Positions 9,225 to 17,049 of a stretch of 64,000 bases of DNA are shown in pieces (the stretch's first letter is position 1; each line of letters starts with the position of its first letter). Made by a program: the position numbers and the translations under genes. Under the pieces are notes generated by a model. That model did not search any database. It worked only from the letters and a program-made list of their open reading frames with translations, and had not been told where the DNA came from. The stretch comes from Croceimicrobium sp963977415 (GTDB lineage: Bacteria > Bacteroidota > Bacteroidia > Flavobacteriales > Schleiferiaceae): the NCBI GenBank assembly GCA_963977415.1, contig CAXBOS010000001.1, positions 62,001 to 126,000 of the forward strand, in the 5' to 3' direction.

Positions 9225-9905
9225 ATGAAGTGTATAGTTGTAGATGACGATCCTGTTCAAAGAGAAGCTATAAAATCATGCATAGCTTCGGTTAAAGATT
9301 TAGAGCTGGTAGGAGTTTATCCTAACGCCATTGAAGCAAGGTTAGCATTGCAGAAACGCGAGGTAGATCTTATATTTTTAGATGTAGAAATGCCCGAAAT
9401 GAGTGGTATCGAATTCTTACAAAGTTTTAAGGATGTTCCTCAGGTTATTATGGTTACCTCTAAAAAGCATTATGCTTTTCAGGCTTTCGAATTTGATGTA
9501 ACCGACTATATTTCTAAGCCTATAGACATGGATCGCTTTTCTTCTGCGGTTCAGCGAGCTAGGTACTATGAAGAGAACTTAAAAAAGCAGGAAACGGAAG
9601 ATTCCCTTTTTATTAAATCGGATGGTGTTTTAGTAAAAATTAATATCGAAGAAATTCTTTTTGTTGAAGCTTTAGGTGACTATATAAAGCTGGTTACTGA
9701 TACACAAAGACACATTGTGCATAGCACGATGAAGGCTTTTGTAGCTAAACTCCCCGATACATTTCTACGGGTCCATAAGTCACATATTATAAACCTAAAA
9801 AAGGTTAAAAAGCTAGAGGAAAACACCATTGAATTGGCAGGTACACAAATTCCTGTGAGCCGAAACAATAAAAAAATATTGATCGAAAGACTAGCTCAGC
9901 TCTAG
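9225..9905 (+). CDS. LytTR-family response regulator
   Basis: This is a cytoplasmic response regulator of 226 residues. The receiver domain (about 1-120) has the acidic pocket VDDDP near the N terminus, the phosphoacceptor D53 in FLDVEMP, the conserved T/S in MVTSKK and the K of ISKPID. The C-terminal LytTR DNA-binding domain (about 126-224) includes FVEALGDYIKL, FLRVHKSHIINL and IPVSRNNKK, the usual signatures. Regulators of this type normally pair with a LytS-like or 7TM histidine kinase, but none is adjacent, so it is an orphan here. It is divergent from the beta-helix gene with a 200-base intergenic region, so control of that gene is possible but unproven. Confidence 0.9.
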   Translation: MKCIVVDDDPVQREAIKSCIASVKDLELVGVYPNAIEARLALQKREVDLIFLDVEMPEMSGIEFLQSFKDVPQVIMVTSKKHYAFQAFEFDVTDYISKPIDMDRFSSAVQRARYYEENLKKQETEDSLFIKSDGVLVKINIEEILFVEALGDYIKLVTDTQRHIVHSTMKAFVAKLPDTFLRVHKSHIINLKKVKKLEENTIELAGTQIPVSRNNKKILIERLAQL

Positions 9906-10252
9906 CCTTTATTTAAGAAGGCACAAGAATCTTTATTCTGGTGTTTTTCAATTTTTCCCCACAATTTTTCTCGAATCATTTGGAAATCAAAACATTACGT
10001 TGTTGATAATTTTTTACTGCGCTTTATTCTTGGCAACAGTCTGTAATCCAAGCGTTTGGCCCTATAAATCACCCGCGCAATAAGGGGGTGGTTATATACC
10101 TCCGATTTAACAGGTTCTATAAATGGTTAGAGAGGAGATCTTGGTTAAAGTCGCGTTTAACCAGCTATTACCGATACACCAAATGTTTACTAAACACAAC
10201 ATTTGCGTATTATCCTGATTTAAAGCCAAACTTAAAGAAGAAAAAAACCACG
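9906..10252. other. Intergenic region with no supported gene
   Basis: This region of about 350 bases lies between the LytTR gene and the tRNA-Asn terminator. A 60-codon frame with a GTG start (10088-10270) runs into the terminator poly-A, which creates its lysine-rich end; it has no recognisable domain and I do not call it. I see no clear promoter, repeat or RNA fold. A small RNA cannot be excluded. Confidence 0.5.
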
Positions 10253-10288
10253 AAAAAAAAAAGCCGATAACTTTCGTTACCGGCTTTT
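10253..10288 (-). terminator. Intrinsic terminator after tRNA-Asn
   Basis: On the reverse strand GCCGGTAAC pairs with GTTATCGGC (one wobble) around a GAAA tetraloop and is followed by ten T. It begins two bases after the tRNA 3' end. Confidence 0.9.
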
Positions 10289-10289
10289 G

Positions 10290-10363
10290 CGCTCCCTCTT
10301 GGGCTCGAACCAAGGACCCTCTGATTAACAGTCAGATGCTCTAACCAGCTGAGCTAAGGAAGC
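10290..10363 (-). tRNA. tRNA-Asn (anticodon GTT)
   Basis: The 74-base cloverleaf is complete: acceptor GCTTCCT with AGGGAGC (one G-U), D arm GCTC/GAGC, anticodon stem TCTGA/TCAGA with loop CTGTTAA and anticodon GTT, five-base variable region GGGTC, and T arm CTTGG/CCAAG with loop TTCGAGC. The discriminator base is G. CCA is not encoded, so it must be added by the CCA-adding enzyme. A terminator follows directly. Confidence 0.97.
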
Positions 10364-10449
10364 ATTGTATTTCCCTCAAAAAGGGGCTGCAATATTAGTA
10401 CCTTTCTTTAAAATAAACAATCTTTGCTGAAAATATTTTAGCACAAATA

Positions 10450-11379
10450 ATGAGTTTATTAATTGTAGGCACAGTAGCCTTCGACGAGCTAATCACTCCT
10501 TGGGGCGAATCAGGTAGAATTATCGGAGGATCAGCAACTTATGCTTCGCTCTCAGCGGCGAACTTTAAAAATGATATTTCCATAGTATCCATTATTGGCG
10601 AGGATTTCCCCGAAGCCAAACTAGAGTTGATGCGTAAAAAAGGCATCGACACAAGCGGAATTAAGCGAGTGGAAGGTGGGAAAACGTTCTTTTGGAAGGG
10701 AAAATACCACCAAGACATGAACACCCGCGACTCTTTAGAGACCGAATTAAATGTATTGGCTGATTTTGACCCCATCTTACCCGAAAAAGCCCAAGACGCG
10801 GAATACCTTATGTTAGGCAATTTAACGCCAGCTGTACAAATGAAGGTCCTAAAGCAAATGAAGCAGCGTCCCAAACTGGTTATCATGGATACCATGAACT
10901 TTTGGATGGATATTGCCATGCCCGAATTAAAAGAGGTCTTAAAAGAAGTGGACCTGCTAACTATAAATGACGAAGAAGCGCGTCAGCTTAGTGGTGAGCA
11001 CTCCCTGCTAAAAGCGGCACGTAAAATCTTTACCATGGGACCAAAATATCTGATTATTAAAAAAGGAGAACACGGTGCAATGCTTTTCCACGGAGATCAG
11101 AAATTCTTTTGCCCCGCTTTACCATTAGAAGAAGTATTTGACCCAACAGGCGCAGGCGATACATTTGCCGGTGGTTTTATTGGACAAATCGTGCGTGAAG
11201 ATGACATCTCTTTCGATAGCATGAAACGCGGCGTAATCTATGGTTCCGCTATGGCTTCCTTTTGCGTAGAGGAATTCGGTACCAAGAAACTTCTTAATAT
11301 GAGCGCCAAAGACATTCATGAAAGAGTGATGCAATTTGTCGACTTGGTGGACTTCAATATTAATTTGGAGAATAATTAA
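10450..11379 (+). CDS. PfkB-family carbohydrate/nucleoside kinase
   Basis: This is a cytosolic ribokinase-fold kinase of 309 residues. The N-terminal GGSATYASLSAANF segment is the sugar-binding lid and GG motif. The C-terminal signature DPTGAGDTFAGGF holds the catalytic aspartate of GAGD at about residue 237 with the anion hole. The substrate (ribose, adenosine, fructose or other) cannot be read from sequence. Neighbouring genes give no pathway clue. A terminator lies 24 bases after the stop, so it appears monocistronic. Confidence 0.85.
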   Translation: MSLLIVGTVAFDELITPWGESGRIIGGSATYASLSAANFKNDISIVSIIGEDFPEAKLELMRKKGIDTSGIKRVEGGKTFFWKGKYHQDMNTRDSLETELNVLADFDPILPEKAQDAEYLMLGNLTPAVQMKVLKQMKQRPKLVIMDTMNFWMDIAMPELKEVLKEVDLLTINDEEARQLSGEHSLLKAARKIFTMGPKYLIIKKGEHGAMLFHGDQKFFCPALPLEEVFDPTGAGDTFAGGFIGQIVREDDISFDSMKRGVIYGSAMASFCVEEFGTKKLLNMSAKDIHERVMQFVDLVDFNINLENN

Positions 11380-11403
11380 CACAAACCCAACTCACTAACA
11401 AAG

Positions 11404-11446
11404 AAAAGCGTCATTATCCCACAGAGTGAGGGTGGCGCTTTTTTTT
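11404..11446 (+). terminator. Intrinsic terminator after the PfkB kinase gene
   Basis: AAAAGCGTCA pairs with TGGCGCTTTT (one wobble) across a loop of about 20 bases and is followed by a T run. Confidence 0.75.
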
Positions 11447-11528
11447 AGTTGAAAAATTAAAGGAAGAATTCTTTACTCGTGCATAGAAACCGTCGTATTT
11501 AGTACTTTGGTGCTTTGTAATTAAAAGA

Positions 11529-12092
11529 ATGAATATAGACCCCCAACTTATAGAAGCTTGTAAACGTGAAGAGCGTAAGGCCCAGTTTGAGCTATATAAG
11601 TTGTGCTATGGCATTTTAATGTCGGTTTGCTTTCGCTATGAGCGCAATAAAGAAGATGCAGAGTTTTTACTAAACAAAGCTTTCTTAAAGATTTTAAAAA
11701 ATCTGGAATCTTATGCAGATACGGTTCCCTTTGAAGCGTGGATTAGAAGGATCACCATTAACACAGCCATCGACGAGTATCGTAAAAACCAACGCTCTAA
11801 AATTGACTACGTAGAAGAGCCCATGCAGCTAGCAGGGCTAACGGAGATGGATTATAACGAGGCGGATAAGAATTTTGATGCCGAAGAATTACTGGCTTTG
11901 GTGCAAAAGCTGCCGCCGGCTAGTCAAAAGGTTTTTAACCTTTATATTATTGATGGCTACAACCACAAGGAAATAGCCGAACAATTAGGTATGAGTGAAG
12001 GTACCAGCAAATGGCACCTGAGCAGCGCTAGAAAGAAGCTGCAAGAGATGATGAAAAAGATTATTAATAACGTTGCTGTATTTCTGTTATGA
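11529..12092 (+). CDS. ECF-type RNA polymerase sigma factor
   Basis: This is an extracytoplasmic-function sigma factor of 187 residues. Region 2 is at about 14-85 (ILMSVCFRYERNKEDAEFLLN, then FEAWIRRITINTAIDEYRK) and region 4 at about 127-180 (LPPASQKVFNLYIIDGYNHKEIAEQLGMSEGTSKWHL), containing the helix-turn-helix that reads the -35-like element. The downstream gene overlaps by 4 bases and has an inner-membrane helix with a cytoplasmic repeat region, the position normally held by an anti-sigma factor. The signal and regulon are unknown. Confidence 0.92.
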   Translation: MNIDPQLIEACKREERKAQFELYKLCYGILMSVCFRYERNKEDAEFLLNKAFLKILKNLESYADTVPFEAWIRRITINTAIDEYRKNQRSKIDYVEEPMQLAGLTEMDYNEADKNFDAEELLALVQKLPPASQKVFNLYIIDGYNHKEIAEQLGMSEGTSKWHLSSARKKLQEMMKKIINNVAVFLL

Positions 12093-13576
12093 CGGAAAAG
12101 GAATTACATAAACTCTTTGCCGACAAGCTTAAGAGTAATTCTTTTCCTTTCAATGAGAAGGCTTGGATGTCCATGGAGCAAATGCTAGACCCACAAGAGC
12201 CACTTTCGGAGATGGAATATAGCAAGCTGTTTAAGGATAAACTTTCTACGGCAAGTTTTGCCTATAACCCAGCAAACTGGGACGAAATGGAGCTAAAGCT
12301 TAATGAAGCCCAAGGTGCCATGAGCCAGGAAGAAATGAAAAACCTCTTCCAAACTACACTTCAATCTCAAAACTTCAAGTTCAATCCCGCTAACTGGGAG
12401 CGCATGGAGGCGATTTTAAATACTAAAGCTAAAAAAACGCTATTCTACTTTTGGCGCAGCGCAGCCGCAATATTCATCTTTGCCGCTTCCGTTTTAGCAT
12501 TTAATTATACCCTGCAAGCGCCGCTTACTAGCAGGCCTGCTGAACAAAATATATCCCTTAGTCCGAAGCAAAATACTCCCGCTGTTGTAAGTCCCAAAAC
12601 TGAATTACCAGCTAATCTAAGCCCTGCGTATAGTAATAAGACTGAGGATATAGCCTCTACCAATTTACCCCCTAGTTCTACTTCTGCAAAAACGCCCGTG
12701 GCTTCGCCAACTAAGGCCATCTTGCCACCGAGCAATAACAATACAGGCGAAAATCTAACTTCACTTGCCGCAGCAGAGCTGTCTACTAATCTCGTTTCAC
12801 CCTTTACGGGAGATGCGTCACAAGAAGAAACTTTGTTAGCCAATAATGCGGGCATTAACAGCCGAGATTGGCGCGACTTAAGTATAGATCCAGTAAGAAT
12901 GAGCTTAGCTGAGCAGGCTACAAACAATGCTTTTACCGTTGCCGCTCCTCCTTCAAAAGAGGTTTACGTTCCAATGAACTATTCTAAAATTAGCTTACAA
13001 GGTGGGCCGTCCATAAATCCTGCTTATAATGGCAGTACAGGAACGGGTTTCTTCGCGGGCTTAGAATATGAATATGGCTTTAACGAGCGCATATCGATAA
13101 GTGCCGGGCTTATTTACAATTATGGTGGTGATATGGGTATCGAAAGCATTAGCGACAGCACCTTTTTCGGCTTGGCTCGCACCGATGTTGAAACTCACAG
13201 TCACTATAAAAATATGTCGGCTATACGTTTGCCAATAAGTTTTAATGTTAAGATCAATCCTAAGCATAGTTTTAGCCTTGGTGCTTACGCAGATGCGATC
13301 ATAGCAGTAACTATGGATGAGGAGAAAACCACAACCATTTTTAAACAAGATCCTAAGGTTGAGAAAATGAGCGGTGTAGCGCCGGAAAGTAGTTTTACAA
13401 ACTATAGTGCTGGTGCGCAAGTAGCTTATACATACCAGTATTCAAAACGCTTTAGTGTCGGACTTAGCCAACAATATGGATTTGTCGATCTAACCAACGA
13501 TAATCAACAAAATTTCAGCAAACACCACCAAACAAGCCAGACCAATTTAGTATTGAAATATAGTATTTGGCAGTAA
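12089..13576 (+). CDS. Putative sigma regulator: three cytoplasmic repeats, one TM helix, linker and outer-membrane barrel
   Basis: This is a 495-residue protein with an unusual layout. Residues 1-115 hold three related copies of a unit of about 38 residues. Each contains a K/NLF.(D/T).L segment, then F.(F/Y)N.(A/P).W, then (M/W).ME..L. Residues 118-141 form one hydrophobic helix (FYFWRSAAAIFIFAASVLAF). Residues 142-298 are a Ser/Thr/Asn/Pro-rich linker. From about 299 alternating strands with aromatic residues (GFFAGLEYEYGF, ISISAGLIYNYGG) run to the C terminus, as in small outer-membrane barrels of the OMP_b-brl type. It overlaps the sigma gene by 4 bases. The anti-sigma role is inferred from position and topology. 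If correct, one chain links cytoplasm to outer membrane. Confidence 0.7.
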   Translation: MTEKELHKLFADKLKSNSFPFNEKAWMSMEQMLDPQEPLSEMEYSKLFKDKLSTASFAYNPANWDEMELKLNEAQGAMSQEEMKNLFQTTLQSQNFKFNPANWERMEAILNTKAKKTLFYFWRSAAAIFIFAASVLAFNYTLQAPLTSRPAEQNISLSPKQNTPAVVSPKTELPANLSPAYSNKTEDIASTNLPPSSTSAKTPVASPTKAILPPSNNNTGENLTSLAAAELSTNLVSPFTGDASQEETLLANNAGINSRDWRDLSIDPVRMSLAEQATNNAFTVAAPPSKEVYVPMNYSKISLQGGPSINPAYNGSTGTGFFAGLEYEYGFNERISISAGLIYNYGGDMGIESISDSTFFGLARTDVETHSHYKNMSAIRLPISFNVKINPKHSFSLGAYADAIIAVTMDEEKTTTIFKQDPKVEKMSGVAPESSFTNYSAGAQVAYTYQYSKRFSVGLSQQYGFVDLTNDNQQNFSKHHQTSQTNLVLKYSIWQ

Positions 13577-14709
13577 TGAAAAAGGCAATAGCTTCTCTTA
13601 TAGGAGTAGTCTTGATAGCGTCGGCTTGCACCAAGGATACAAGTTTAGATCAAGCAGAATATAGCGATAACCCCCTCTTTTACTTTAGCGGATCCGTAAA
13701 TGGTTTGCCCGTTAATGTTCAAGCAGGTAAAGATGGTTACGCCATGTACACACATTATTTTTTAAAGGATAGTGTGTTGCATATGGAAAGCATTTTAGCA
13801 GCGGATAGCCCAGCTTACCGCGAGGCTTTTAAAATTGATATCCATGGTGGTGAATTAAGCAATAGCATTTCCAATACTAACTATTCCAGCAGCTTAATAA
13901 ATGGACCTATTGCTCTGGCTGACGCATCAGGTTATCCGCGTCGCCCCCACGTTTACGATTATATTTTTACGAGTGATTCTTTAAATGGCAATATTCCATT
14001 ACAATGGACCACTCCAAAGGGAAGTTATTATGGCGATAGTTGCAATTATTTGGAAGTAAACGCTTTAGAACAACAAAGTTTTAAAGTAGAAATGCAATCT
14101 GCAGGTCCATTGTCTTGTACGCCTCTCGTAGCACACACTATTCTCACGCAAGGCCAGTGTAAGGCCGAAATGCACATTTTAAAGAGTACAAATTCAGTTT
14201 TAATTGCAGAAGCGCGCAGCCGAGTGGGCCTTATAAAGTCAATACAATGGTCGGTTAACGATCAAAATGTAGGTACAGGACTTACTTTAAGTTATGATGT
14301 ATTAGGCTTTTCTCCCGGTTACCGATTAAAAGCAAGAATTGTATTTGAAAGTGGTTGTACCGAAACAATTGAAAAAGTTATTCTAGCGGGTTCCCCACAA
14401 TGTGATATCAATTTGAACTACCAAAAATTGCCTCGTCGCGACTATAATCCCCACAATTTAGGAACGGTTTCAGTTTCTTATTTTGATGCGAATGGCAAAG
14501 AGTATAATAGTCATTATGCTTACAATACTGGACACTTTAGTATCGAGTCCATTGCGAACTATAATGAATCGATGAGCTCGGGTACCACAGTAACCAATAA
14601 TCACAAACGCTATAGCTTCTCGGGAGATTTAGTCCTGAAAAGTAGCGACGGAAGCAGCGTTCAGCTAGATAATATTTTCGGAATTTTCGCGGTAGAACAC
14701 CCAGACTAG
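13576..14709 (+). CDS. Lipoprotein of unknown function in the sigma-factor operon
   Basis: This is a secreted lipoprotein of 377 residues that I do not recognise. The ATG shares one base with the preceding stop (TAATG), so translation is probably coupled; an upstream in-frame TTG would add three residues before the signal. MKKAIASLIGVVLIASAC is a lipoprotein signal ending in a cysteine. The mature part has FYFSGSVNGLPVNVQAG near its start and several cysteines (about seven after the lipid anchor). Two PKD- or Ig-like beta segments may be present around residues 190-280, which is uncertain. As third gene of the ECF operon it may be the surface partner of the barrel protein. Confidence 0.65.
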   Translation: MKKAIASLIGVVLIASACTKDTSLDQAEYSDNPLFYFSGSVNGLPVNVQAGKDGYAMYTHYFLKDSVLHMESILAADSPAYREAFKIDIHGGELSNSISNTNYSSSLINGPIALADASGYPRRPHVYDYIFTSDSLNGNIPLQWTTPKGSYYGDSCNYLEVNALEQQSFKVEMQSAGPLSCTPLVAHTILTQGQCKAEMHILKSTNSVLIAEARSRVGLIKSIQWSVNDQNVGTGLTLSYDVLGFSPGYRLKARIVFESGCTETIEKVILAGSPQCDINLNYQKLPRRDYNPHNLGTVSVSYFDANGKEYNSHYAYNTGHFSIESIANYNESMSSGTTVTNNHKRYSFSGDLVLKSSDGSSVQLDNIFGIFAVEHPD

Positions 14710-15224
14710 GCCTGGAAAGAAATTAGCACCTGCCCTTTTTCCACGGCCGCTCCAATGGTGCAGTCAATGCTTTTAATAAGGCAATCGGCTTCGGCTTTTA
14801 GCACGTTTTCCATTTTCATAGCCTCTAATACCATTAAGGCCTGCCCCTTTTTTATACTATCGCCCGGAGCTACTTTAACTTCTAAAACTAAGCCAGGCAT
14901 GGGGGCTTTAAGGTCATTAACCGTAACCGCGTTTAGGTGTTCCATACCCAGATCTTTTAGCAGTAAATCGAAGCGATCTGCCGCTTTTACTGGGTACGAT
15001 TGGCCATCAATTTCAATCAAGAACTCTTTTTTCTCGTAGTCTGCTTCTAAAACCTGTACCTCATAACTTTTGTTATTGCGGATCAGGCTAAAGCCTTTTT
15101 TTGCGTTTCCTAAGAGGTCAAGCGTATAGCCTTCACCGTTTAAAGAGCCTGATTTTTTTAAGGCATTTGCTTCAAGCTCAAAGCTTTGACTATTTACCTT
15201 TATCTGAAATTTTTCGCTTGCCAT
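14706..15224 (-). CDS. Biotin carboxyl carrier protein of an acyl-CoA carboxylase
   Basis: This biotin-carrying subunit of 172 residues carries carboxyl groups between a biotin carboxylase and a carboxyltransferase. The C-terminal biotinyl domain (about 104-172) starts with APMPGLVLEVKV and contains EAMKMEN with the biotinylated lysine at K137. The N-terminal part is not the proline-rich type of AccB. This form is seen in propionyl-, methylcrotonyl- or sodium-pump decarboxylase complexes, so the exact enzyme is open. No carboxylase subunits are adjacent. Its 3' end overlaps the lipoprotein gene on the other strand by 4 bases. Confidence 0.88.
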   Translation of the reverse strand: MASEKFQIKVNSQSFELEANALKKSGSLNGEGYTLDLLGNAKKGFSLIRNNKSYEVQVLEADYEKKEFLIEIDGQSYPVKAADRFDLLLKDLGMEHLNAVTVNDLKAPMPGLVLEVKVAPGDSIKKGQALMVLEAMKMENVLKAEADCLIKSIDCTIGAAVEKGQVLISFQA

Positions 15225-15264
15225 GTTTACGATACTTTTGCGGAAGCTAAGTTAAGAATAAGCC

Positions 15265-16992
15265 ATGCAACGCGGTATACTTTTCCTCCTTTTTCTGTTG
15301 AGCTTTCTTACCCTTTTTGGGCAAAGCACCGAGCCGAGCATAGAATTGTCTTTTCAATTTAGTAGCGCCGAAGAAATAAGTTTTAAGGCCTTAGCCCGAC
15401 CTTCAAACTGGTCTTCTGAAACGGAGATTAAGCTCCTGCAAGCAGAAAACTTAGAAGTGTATCTGCTCAAAGCGGGCAGCCGTAAAAGGCTTGACTTTAA
15501 TTACGATGGTCAACAAGTAGTTATTCCCTTCCAAAATTTGCCGCATCCCTTAGCTCGTTTGGAACTGCACTATACTTTAAGTAGAGAGTATTTAGTGGAA
15601 ATGGAAGCCTGGCACTATTTACAAGAGGGTTTTAGTCTTAATGCTGCAAGGCTTTCGGCCGAAAGTGCTTTTAAGGCCGAATTAGGCTTTGTTTTCCCTT
15701 GCTTCAACGCAGATCGTCATCAATGGGCATTGAACCTAATAACCGCCAAGCCGTGGCTTATTAGTACTCCCTTTGAGGAAGACTTTCGGGTTGATTTAAA
15801 CAACGAAACGGCGCATTATTACACATCTGCGCAAGCGCAAAAGCCTGAGGCATTATACATTTTGGCAGGACCATTTAAAAGTTCAAAGGCAGAGAAGCAG
15901 TTAGAGGAAATTGCAGAGAACGAAAGAACCGAAGCTTTAGCAGGGCTCAGTGCAGAAGAACGCGCCATAGCTAAAATGCAGGAAGATTTTCCCGAACTAT
16001 TGGCTTTTATAGCGAAGAAAAGAGAACAGGTTTGGTCGCAAAATGACTTAGAAAAACTAATTAGACCAAGAAAAGACCTTAATCAGCTTTACTTAAAATA
16101 CGAAATGTTAAATCCTGCGCTTAAAAGCAAAGCTAATTTTTTAAACGAGCAGAGAATCATCCTAAACAGTGCGAAAAGCCTTCAGCAAGCGAGTTTATGG
16201 CAAGAAGAGTATTATCAAATTTCATTGGGAGAAGACTATTTAGACGCCCATCTGCACCAGCAATACCAAGCACAGTTGATGCAGGATAAACATAGTTGGT
16301 ATCTGTTTTTACAGCGCTATTTGGCTCCGCAAAATCTTACATTGGCGGATACGATTAATTTAACAGACACCGCTATTTCTCTGTCGCAGCGCGAATATCT
16401 TTCTACCGCTGCTGTTCTGTATAAAAAACGGGCCCCTCAAACTCTTAAACTCAGTTATCAATATTCCTATCCGCGTAAAGCGATGCGAATAAGTGTAAGC
16501 CAGCCCGACTCCAGTTTATTCGGGGTAGTAGAGTTAAGCGCCTTGGCCATTAATGCAGGGGATAGCATCCATGGAAACTTCGATTTTCACTTCAATATAG
16601 GCGATACGATCTGGTGGCCCTTAGAAAGCGCTCCTCGCAGCCTATATATAAATTCGCTCAGTAAAAAATGGAATTTCTTCAAGCTAGATGAAAAACGCCC
16701 AGAAGCCTATTATCTCTTTGACTTTAGTCAATCGAAAGATCCAGTACTAAAGCGTAAGGCTTTGCTAGCTTTGTTAGAGACTAAAAACGCGAATTTATTG
16801 GCAACGGTGATGGGGATTGCCCTTGATAGTGGCGAACGAGAATTGCAGCTTTTGGCCTTAGCGAAGACTGAAAAACTTAATGTAATCGGTAAACAAAAAC
16901 TTGCGGAAAGCATTAAAATGTTGGCCGAGCAGAGCGAGGATGTTAAACTAAAGCAAAAAGCAACCGAAGCCTATAAAATCATCGTGCCTTAA
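15265..16992 (+). CDS. Secreted protein, possibly a non-catalytic M1-peptidase-like protein
   Basis: This is a 575-residue protein with a clear signal peptide (MQRGILFLLFLLSFLTLFGQ). Residues 30-210 are beta-rich and end in EALYILAGPF, which resembles the N-terminal domain of M1 aminopeptidases. The C-terminal third is helical with HEAT-like pairs (LKRKALLALLETKNANLLATVMGIAL). The zinc motif HEXXH is absent, so it is unlikely to be an active M1 peptidase. I regard the M1 link as a weak impression. It sits 40 bases from the divergent biotin carrier gene and 57 bases before rseP; no shared function is evident. Confidence 0.5.
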   Translation: MQRGILFLLFLLSFLTLFGQSTEPSIELSFQFSSAEEISFKALARPSNWSSETEIKLLQAENLEVYLLKAGSRKRLDFNYDGQQVVIPFQNLPHPLARLELHYTLSREYLVEMEAWHYLQEGFSLNAARLSAESAFKAELGFVFPCFNADRHQWALNLITAKPWLISTPFEEDFRVDLNNETAHYYTSAQAQKPEALYILAGPFKSSKAEKQLEEIAENERTEALAGLSAEERAIAKMQEDFPELLAFIAKKREQVWSQNDLEKLIRPRKDLNQLYLKYEMLNPALKSKANFLNEQRIILNSAKSLQQASLWQEEYYQISLGEDYLDAHLHQQYQAQLMQDKHSWYLFLQRYLAPQNLTLADTINLTDTAISLSQREYLSTAAVLYKKRAPQTLKLSYQYSYPRKAMRISVSQPDSSLFGVVELSALAINAGDSIHGNFDFHFNIGDTIWWPLESAPRSLYINSLSKKWNFFKLDEKRPEAYYLFDFSQSKDPVLKRKALLALLETKNANLLATVMGIALDSGERELQLLALAKTEKLNVIGKQKLAESIKMLAEQSEDVKLKQKATEAYKIIVP

Positions 16993-17049
16993 ACGGATTG
17001 GAATGAGTAGTTTTGCCTACTTTTTAGCATTAATAGATTAAACATCCCT

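Noticed and set aside
10088..10270. 60-codon forward frame with GTG start and lysine-rich end
   Set aside because: Its lysines come from the poly-A of the tRNA-Asn terminator on the other strand, and it has no domain, promoter or ATG.
10539..10919. 126-codon reverse frame
   Set aside because: Antisense to the well-supported PfkB kinase gene.
12505..12927. 140-codon reverse frame
   Set aside because: It is antisense to the low-complexity linker of the barrel fusion protein; open by composition only.
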